Source: CAYVUV01 sp964455095 (GTDB lineage Bacteria > Desulfobacterota > Binatia > HRBIN30 > CADEER01). From it: a DNA stretch of 13,209 nucleotides. The notes under the pieces are model-generated. The model saw only the letters and a list, made by a program, of their open reading frames with translations, was not told where the DNA came from and did not search any database. Shown piece by piece: positions 8,930 through 13,209 of this stretch (positions are counted from its first letter, which is position 1; each line of letters starts with the position of its first letter). The stretch is from NCBI GenBank assembly GCA_964455095.1, contig CAYVUV010000046.1:1-13209 (forward strand), written 5' to 3'. A program made the translations under genes and the position numbers.

Positions 8930-9679
8930 TCAGATGCGCATCACGCCGCGGCGCGGCGTGCTCGTACCAAGAGTCTCACTCGAAATCGGCGCACCCATCT
9001 CGATCAACTTCGCGCGCTGCTGATCGATCGGGGTTCGGATCAGGCGATCTTCGATCGGCTTGAGCTTCTCGAAGCTCGGCAGGGCCAGCACGCGCTCGAC
9101 GAAGGCCGCCGTGCGCGGCCAGCGCGCCGCATCGACCTGGAAGCGGGCGAAGGCGGCGTTGCGAAAGAAGCAGGCGATGGAGATGTCGGCGATCGACGGA
9201 CTGCCGAACAGAAAGCCCTCGGGCGGAACCTGGCGCTCGAGATAGTCGAGCACGTCGGGGATCTCGACGTTCAGTGTGTGGTCGAGAATCTCCTGGTTCG
9301 TCGGCTCGCCCCACACGAACGGATTGATCACGATCTGATTGAACAGCCGCCAGATGAACACCTCGCCGATGCGCGAGTCGGCGTACTCTTCCAGCCAGCG
9401 CGCGCGGGCGCGGTCGGCGATGTCGGCGGGATAGAGGGCGGGCTCGGGATGACGGTCTTCCAGGTACTGGCAGATGACCGAGGAATCCGACAGCGTCAGG
9501 TCCCCGTCGATGAGCACCGGAATGCGGCGAATCGGGCTCAGCTGCGAGAATCGATCATCGGCGAAAAAGGGAATGATTGGATCGATCTCGTAGCGCAGGC
9601 CCTTCATGTCGAGACAGACCAGGACTTTGCGCACGTACGGCGAGATATACCCGCCGATGATTCGCACTGTTTCGCTCAT
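8930..9679 (-). CDS. Glutathione S-transferase family protein (second copy, longer)
   Basis: I chose the ATG at 9679 (MSETVRIIGG, 249 residues) because glutathione transferases start just before the first beta strand. An in-frame ATG at 9697 would add MVSLGP, and neither start has a strong ribosome site. Counting from 9679, the N-terminal thioredoxin-like domain has the active-site stretch ISPYVRKV, with candidate catalytic Ser13, the cis-proline RIPVLID at about 52-58 and the glutathione-binding SDSS (64-67). The C-terminal helical domain contains FLFGSPSIADISIACFF, which includes the N-cap box. A tail of about 25 residues after the last family helix is longer than usual. It is encoded 273 bp upstream of the Mo oxidoreductase on the same strand. 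It differs clearly from the 214-residue copy at 5746, so it is not a recent duplicate. The substrate is unknown. Confidence 0.88.
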   Translation of the reverse strand: MSETVRIIGGYISPYVRKVLVCLDMKGLRYEIDPIIPFFADDRFSQLSPIRRIPVLIDGDLTLSDSSVICQYLEDRHPEPALYPADIADRARARWLEEYADSRIGEVFIWRLFNQIVINPFVWGEPTNQEILDHTLNVEIPDVLDYLERQVPPEGFLFGSPSIADISIACFFRNAAFARFQVDAARWPRTAAFVERVLALPSFEKLKPIEDRLIRTPIDQQRAKLIEMGAPISSETLGTSTPRRGVMRI

Positions 9680-9766
9680 GGGGCCGAGAGATACCATTCA
9701 GGTCGCTGCGTTGAAAAGCCGGTGCGGCACGCGGTTTCCGATACGCCGGCAGTCTGCTAGGAGGCC

Positions 9767-9787
9767 ATGCAGGCTATAGAGGGATGA
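9767..9787 (+). other. Possible six-codon leader minicistron before the lipoprotein gene
   Basis: An AGGAGG at 9759-9764 sits two bases before an ATG that opens six codons (MQAIEG) and stops at TGA 9785-9787, five bases before the lipoprotein ATG at 9793. Translation of it could couple into the lipoprotein gene. The spacing is tighter than ideal, so this may be chance. Confidence 0.2.
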
Positions 9788-9792
9788 CACCA

Positions 9793-10092
9793 ATGCGCCA
9801 TTTCGCTCTGATCATCGCGACCGTTTGTCTGGCGGCATGCACCAGCGACACGCCGGCCGAGCACGCCGCGCCCGGCGCGCCAGCCGCGGCCGAACCCGCT
9901 GCACAGTCGGCGCCCGTCGATGACTCCGGCAAGCCCGACAGCCGGGAGATCGGGGTCAAATGCCTCGACCTGTTCCGCGAGAAGCGCTTCCAGGAAGCGC
10001 TCGACGTGTGCCAGGCGGCGGAGAAGGCACATCCCGGCGATGCGCAACTTCTTTTGGCCATCGAAGGTGCGAAAGCACAGCTCGAAAAGTAG
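9793..10092 (+). CDS. Small lipoprotein with an Ala/Pro-rich linker and a TPR-like C terminus
   Basis: The protein has 99 residues from the ATG at 9793, which has AGAGGG nine bases upstream. The in-frame ATG at 9784 touches that site directly and is less likely. The N terminus is a lipoprotein signal peptide: MRHFALIIATVCLAAC, with lipobox LAAC and lipidated Cys16. Residues about 20-45 are rich in Ala, Pro and Glu and probably form an extended tether. Residues about 50-97 look like one helix-turn-helix TPR unit (CLDLFREKRFQEALDVCQAAEKAHPGD), with the spacing of small and aromatic residues typical of TPR. Two Cys residues (CLDLF and VCQAA) in the helical part could form a disulfide. The predicted location is the outer membrane facing the periplasm, probably as a protein-contact module. 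The family is not recognised. Confidence 0.75.
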   Translation: MRHFALIIATVCLAACTSDTPAEHAAPGAPAAAEPAAQSAPVDDSGKPDSREIGVKCLDLFREKRFQEALDVCQAAEKAHPGDAQLLLAIEGAKAQLEK

Positions 10093-10121
10093 CGCCTGCG
10101 GCGGTCGAAATGACATTGAAT

Positions 10122-10247
10122 CACCCCCACCTCAGTCCTCCCCCGTCGAGGGGGAGGAGGCCGAAAGGGAAATCCTCCCCGAAGGGGAGAAGGCCAGAAT
10201 CCGAAAGCCTTCCCCCCTTGCGGGGGAAGGTTTGGATGGGGGTATTG
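10122..10247. repeat. Composite extragenic repeat with three hairpins inside an outer inverted repeat
   Basis: Three hairpins lie in a row. The first is TCCTCCCCC paired with GGGGGAGGA (10136-10144 and 10150-10158), the second CTCCCC with GGGGAG (10175-10180 and 10184-10189), and the third CCTTCCCCC with GGGGGAAGG (10208-10216 and 10222-10230). The outer ends, ACCCCCACCTCAGTCC on the left and GGTTTGGATGGGGGTA on the right, are also roughly complementary, giving a cruciform-like element of about 125 bp. It fills the gap between the convergent lipoprotein and nucleotidyltransferase genes and could stop transcription from both sides. It resembles extragenic palindrome families of GC-rich bacteria; its copy number is unknown. 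Confidence 0.75.
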
Positions 10248-10289
10248 AAATAACCGCGAAGGGCACCATCAAGCCGTGTCGCAAAATAC

Positions 10290-11111
10290 TTACGCCCCGA
10301 ATCGCGCCTCCATCTCGGCGAGATAGGTCAGCGCCGCCGCTTCCGCTTGCCGATTGAGGCGCAGCGCCGCACCGTCGAGCGTGGCGCGCAGATCGCGATA
10401 GATCTGCGCGGCTTCGCGCAGCGCACTCAGGCACGAGCGCCGGTCGTAACTGGCCAGCGTGCGCTGCATCCGCGCCGCCAAGTCCGGCGTCGACGTCTCC
10501 AGCTTGCGCACGCCGGTCGGCCGGGCGCCGCGAGCCGCCAGGGCCAGCGGCCCCAGGACCTGGCCGCGCAAGAAGCCGAGGAAGTCGATCGCCTCGAAGA
10601 GCTCACCGCGTCCGACCTTGGCGGCGCCGTAGTGCAGCCAGATCCAGAAGCGGTCCTCGATCCATTGCACATCCGGCACGGGGAAGCGCGCCGCCCCGGC
10701 AGCAAGAGCGGCCGCGAGCCGCCCATCTCGCTGCCAGAGAATGTCAGGATCCTCGACGCGCACCGCAACGTCGGCGAGGCTGACGAACTTGAAATCGACG
10801 TGCAGCAGCGGCGGACCGTACAAACAGATCAACAGCCGCGGCTCGCCGACATGCTCACCCGTGAACGCCGCGAGCAGCGGCCCAAGTCCGGCGGCGATCG
10901 TCGGGCGCTGGGCGAGCACCTCGGCATACGTGCCGGGCTCGCAGGCAACGACGAAGTCGAGATCGCTGAACTCGTCCATCGACCGCGTCAAATACGACCC
11001 GCCCAGCGCGACGCCGACGATGCGATCATCCGTTTTCAAGCGCTCGAGCACACGGCCCAAAAAGCCCGCATGCACGTCAGGAAGTACCCCGCCGACTATG
11101 CTCTCCGTCAT
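10290..11111 (-). CDS. Nucleotidyltransferase-fold protein, aminoglycoside adenylyltransferase-like
   Basis: The protein has 273 residues. The N-terminal half is a minimal nucleotidyltransferase domain. GGSYLTRSMDEFSDLDFVV (37-55) is the GG/S motif followed by the metal-binding pair D50 and D52, and LLHVDFKFV gives a third acidic residue at D106. The C-terminal half (about 145-270) is all-helical, starting at WIEDRFWIWLHYGAAKVGRGE, like the helical domain of aminoglycoside and lincosamide nucleotidyltransferases. All three carboxylates are present, so the enzyme is probably active in transferring a nucleotide to a small molecule or protein. The substrate is not evident, and resistance should not be assumed. 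No antitoxin or HEPN partner gene is adjacent. The start has only a weak ribosome site. It lies downstream of dnaE2 on the same strand after a 177 bp gap with an inverted repeat, so it is probably transcribed separately. Confidence 0.82.
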   Translation of the reverse strand: MTESIVGGVLPDVHAGFLGRVLERLKTDDRIVGVALGGSYLTRSMDEFSDLDFVVACEPGTYAEVLAQRPTIAAGLGPLLAAFTGEHVGEPRLLICLYGPPLLHVDFKFVSLADVAVRVEDPDILWQRDGRLAAALAAGAARFPVPDVQWIEDRFWIWLHYGAAKVGRGELFEAIDFLGFLRGQVLGPLALAARGARPTGVRKLETSTPDLAARMQRTLASYDRRSCLSALREAAQIYRDLRATLDGAALRLNRQAEAAALTYLAEMEARFGA

Positions 11112-11214
11112 CCCGCCACCGAGAGATTTCGCAGCCGAAGTTTCATTCGAAAGACATACACAACACAGACCGCACCACCCAAGCTCTGTCCCCGTCTGTG
11201 GAAAGAGTGCTCTC

Positions 11215-11283
11215 CTTCGCGTCTTCGCGCCTTCGCGTGAGGCTCATCTCTTTTGGTTCACACGAAGCCGCGAAGACGCGAAG
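11215..11283. repeat. Inverted repeat built of CTTCGCG-type units between dnaE2 and the nucleotidyltransferase gene
   Basis: The arms 11215-11240 and 11258-11283 are reverse complements. The outer 15 bases match perfectly (CTTCGCGTCTTCGCG against CGCGAAGACGCGAAG), and the inner 10 match with one mismatch. The spacer is 17 bases. Each arm is itself built of short tandem units of the form CTTCGCGtC/cC, an unusual internal periodicity. It begins just downstream of the dnaE2 stop on the minus strand, so it may also form a terminator hairpin. No gene was seen in the rest of the gap (11112-11214). Confidence 0.75.
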
Positions 11284-11288
11284 CTTGA

Positions 11289-13209
11289 TCACCGGAAGTC
11301 GTGCGACTTCGGCAACGGCGGCGGCTCGTCTTCCGGTTTGACGCGCATGCGGTAGCCGCGGCCGGTCTGCGCGATGGCCTGTTGCGGCAGCGTGAGCTCG
11401 CGGAAGCGGCGGGCGCGCACGTGGATGACGCCGTCGGCGATCTGCAGCGGGCCCTCGACCTCGAGCAGCGTGGCGGTGTGGATGACGGCGCGGTGCTGCT
11501 GGAACATGTCCGGCACGACGACCGCGTTGCTGAGCCCGGTCTCGTCTTCGAGGGTGAGGAAGCAGAAGCCCTTGGCGCTGCCGGGGCGCTGGCGCACGAT
11601 GACGAGCCCCGCGATCTTCACCCAACTGCCGTCGCGCTGGCGCGGCAGATCGCAGGCGCGCACGACGCCGGCGGCGGTGAGCTCCTCGCGCAGATGGCGC
11701 AGGAGCTGCGGACCGACAGTGACGCCGGTGCCGCGGTAGTCGGCCAGGGTGCGGTCGAGCAGCGACATGGCTGGGAGTGGACTGGCTGCGGCAGCGGGTG
11801 CACTCGACTGCTGCGGGCGCGCGGCAAACAAGCTGCCGCGCTCCGGAAGAGCTGACGCTTGCCAGAGCGCCTCGCGGCGCGACAAGCCGAAGGCGGCAAA
11901 GGCGCCGATGTGGGCCAGGCGCTGCAGCTCGTCGTCGCGCAGCGCCGCGCGCGCCGCGACATCGGCGAGGGACACGAACGGCGCCGCGCCGCGCGCGGCT
12001 TCGATGCGCTCGCCGACCTCCTGGCGCAAGCCGGTGACGTAGCGCAGGCCGAGCCGCAGCGCGAGGGCGGCGCTGTCCCGCTCCAGCGAACATTTCCACC
12101 CCGAGCGCATCACGTCGATCGGCAGCACTCGCAGCCCGTGCCGCTGCGCGTCCTTCACCAGCGTCGCCGGGTGATAGAAGCCGAGCGGCCAGTTGTTGAG
12201 CATGGCGCAGGTGAAAGCGGCGAGGTGGTGCGCGCGCAGGTAGGCCGAGGCGTAGGCGAGCAGCGCGAAGCTGGCGGCATGCGATTCGGGAAAGCCGTAG
12301 AGGGCGAACGACGTGATGCTGCGCACGATGTCGTCCGCCGTCTGCCCGCTGATGCCGCGCGCGGCCATGCCGGCGCGCAGCTTGGTCTCGATCTCGTTCA
12401 TGCGCGCCACCGAGCGCTTGAAGCCCATGGCGCGGCGCAGCTCCTCGGCCTCGCCGCCGGTGAAGCCGGCCAGCACCATCGCCATGCGCAGCAGCTGTTC
12501 CTGGAAGAGCGGCACGCCGAGCGTGCGTTTGAGGATCGGCCCGAGGTCGGGATGCGCGTAGGTCACCGGCGCGCGGCCGTTGCGGCGGTCGAGGTATGGA
12601 TGGACCATCTGGCCGACGATCGGACCGGGGCGGATGATCGCCACCTCGACGACCAGGTCGTAGAAGCGCTCCGGCTTCATGCGCGGCAGCGTCGCCATCT
12701 GGGCGCGGCTCTCGACCTGGAAGACGCCGATGGTGTCGGCCTGGCGCAGCATGGCGTAGGTTTTTGGATCGTCGGGCGGCAGGTGCGCCAGATCGACGGC
12801 GACGCCCTCGTGCACCTGGATCAGCGGCAGCGTCTCTTCCAGCACCGCCATCATGCCGAGGCCGAGCAGATCGACCTTGATGATGCCGAGATCGGCGCAA
12901 TCGTCCTTGTCCCACTGCACCACCACGCGCCCCGGCATCGACGCCGGCTCGAGCGGCACCACCTCGTCGAGCCGTCCGGCCGCGATGACCATGCCACCGG
13001 AATGCTGACCGAGGTGGCGCGGCAGGTTCTGGATGCGGCCGACCAGATCGACCAGCAATTGCACGCGGGGCGCGCTCGGGTCGACGCCGCCGGCGCGCAG
13101 CTGCTTGCCCAGATCGTCCTGGTCGTCGCGAAACTCGAAGCGCTGCAGCAGCTTCGACAGGCGGTCGACTTGCCCGGGCGCGAAGCCGAGCACCTTGCCC
13201 ACCTCGCGC
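11289..13209 (-). CDS. dnaE2: Error-prone DNA polymerase DnaE2 (ImuC), C-terminal part, cut by the window edge
   Basis: This is a C-family polymerase of the SOS-induced ImuA-ImuB-DnaE2 mutasome, which copies past lesions. About 640 residues are visible out of the usual 1000-1100, and the frame runs off the right edge. An in-frame GTG at 13202 is not the true start. Visible parts, in order, are HLGQHSGGMVI; VVVQWDKDDCADLGIIKVDLLGL with the third catalytic Asp (codon 12870-12872); the fingers (AIIRPGPIVGQMVHPYL, LGVPLFQEQLLRMA); and ESHAASFALLAY...LNNWPLGFYHPATLVKDAQRHG, which distinguishes DnaE2 from DnaE1. A helix-hairpin region (about 405-445) and an OB domain (about 525-600, SWVKIAGLVIVRQRP) follow, then the typical tail ending SHDFR. 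The first two catalytic Asp residues and the PHP domain lie outside the window. imuB and imuA would be expected beyond the right edge. Confidence 0.96.
   Translation of the reverse strand, partial: REVGKVLGFAPGQVDRLSKLLQRFEFRDDQDDLGKQLRAGGVDPSAPRVQLLVDLVGRIQNLPRHLGQHSGGMVIAAGRLDEVVPLEPASMPGRVVVQWDKDDCADLGIIKVDLLGLGMMAVLEETLPLIQVHEGVAVDLAHLPPDDPKTYAMLRQADTIGVFQVESRAQMATLPRMKPERFYDLVVEVAIIRPGPIVGQMVHPYLDRRNGRAPVTYAHPDLGPILKRTLGVPLFQEQLLRMAMVLAGFTGGEAEELRRAMGFKRSVARMNEIETKLRAGMAARGISGQTADDIVRSITSFALYGFPESHAASFALLAYASAYLRAHHLAAFTCAMLNNWPLGFYHPATLVKDAQRHGLRVLPIDVMRSGWKCSLERDSAALALRLGLRYVTGLRQEVGERIEAARGAAPFVSLADVAARAALRDDELQRLAHIGAFAAFGLSRREALWQASALPERGSLFAARPQQSSAPAAAASPLPAMSLLDRTLADYRGTGVTVGPQLLRHLREELTAAGVVRACDLPRQRDGSWVKIAGLVIVRQRPGSAKGFCFLTLEDETGLSNAVVVPDMFQQHRAVIHTATLLEVEGPLQIADGVIHVRARRFRELTLPQQAIAQTGRGYRMRVKPEDEPPPLPKSHDFR

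Noticed and set aside
10122..10247. CRISPR array
   Set aside because: The repeated motifs are inverted hairpin arms with unequal spacing and lengths. They are not direct repeats with uniform spacers, and no cas gene is present.
11143..12915. 590-codon minus-strand open frame inside dnaE2
   Set aside because: It is another frame of the dnaE2 gene with an Arg/Ala-rich translation typical of a frame shadow; the 11289-13209 frame carries all the polymerase motifs.

Overview
The window is a very GC-rich stretch of bacterial chromosome, with third codon positions mostly G or C. The ClpS-ClpA pair, a hexamer-type citrate synthase, a Tas-type aldo/keto reductase, DnaE2, glutathione transferases and a lipobox lipoprotein together suggest a Gram-negative, proteobacteria-like organism. 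The style of the citrate synthase and the abundance of extragenic palindromes recall former Deltaproteobacteria (Myxococcota, Binatota or Desulfobacterota type lineages). That placement is inference from memory and has not been tested. No phage, transposase, CRISPR, rRNA or tRNA gene was seen.

Layout. Bases 1-480 (+) hold the end of a CPBP-family membrane protease gene. Its 3' end overlaps convergently with clpA (446-2752, -), which lies 22 bp downstream of clpS (2775-3098, -); together these form an N-degron proteolysis operon. A shared divergent gap leads to a citrate synthase gene (3267-4553, +), followed closely by an aldo/keto reductase gene (4585-5601, +). A GC-rich inverted repeat separates these from a minus-strand block. 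In transcription order that block is a large glutathione transferase (9679-8930), a 747-residue molybdopterin oxidoreductase (8656-6413) and a second glutathione transferase (6390-5746). The last two are only 22 bp apart and almost certainly form an operon. Next come a small TPR-like lipoprotein gene (9793-10092, +), a nucleotidyltransferase-fold gene (10290-11111, -), and the C-terminal 60% or so of an error-prone DNA polymerase DnaE2/ImuC (11289-13209, -) that runs off the right edge.

How the genes relate. ClpS delivers N-degron substrates to ClpA, which needs a ClpP encoded elsewhere. The citrate synthase would feed the TCA cycle, but several residues around its active site depart from the family pattern. 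The Mo enzyme with its two glutathione transferases looks like a small redox, detoxification or catabolic cluster of unknown substrate. DnaE2 belongs to the SOS mutasome, whose imuA and imuB partners would lie beyond the right edge. Four gaps carry four unrelated inverted-repeat elements. Two of these sit between convergent genes, where they could also end transcription.

The window is mostly ordinary core genome. The most distinctive signals are the aberrant citrate synthase active-site loops, the Mo-oxidoreductase/glutathione transferase cluster, and the density of different extragenic palindromes.
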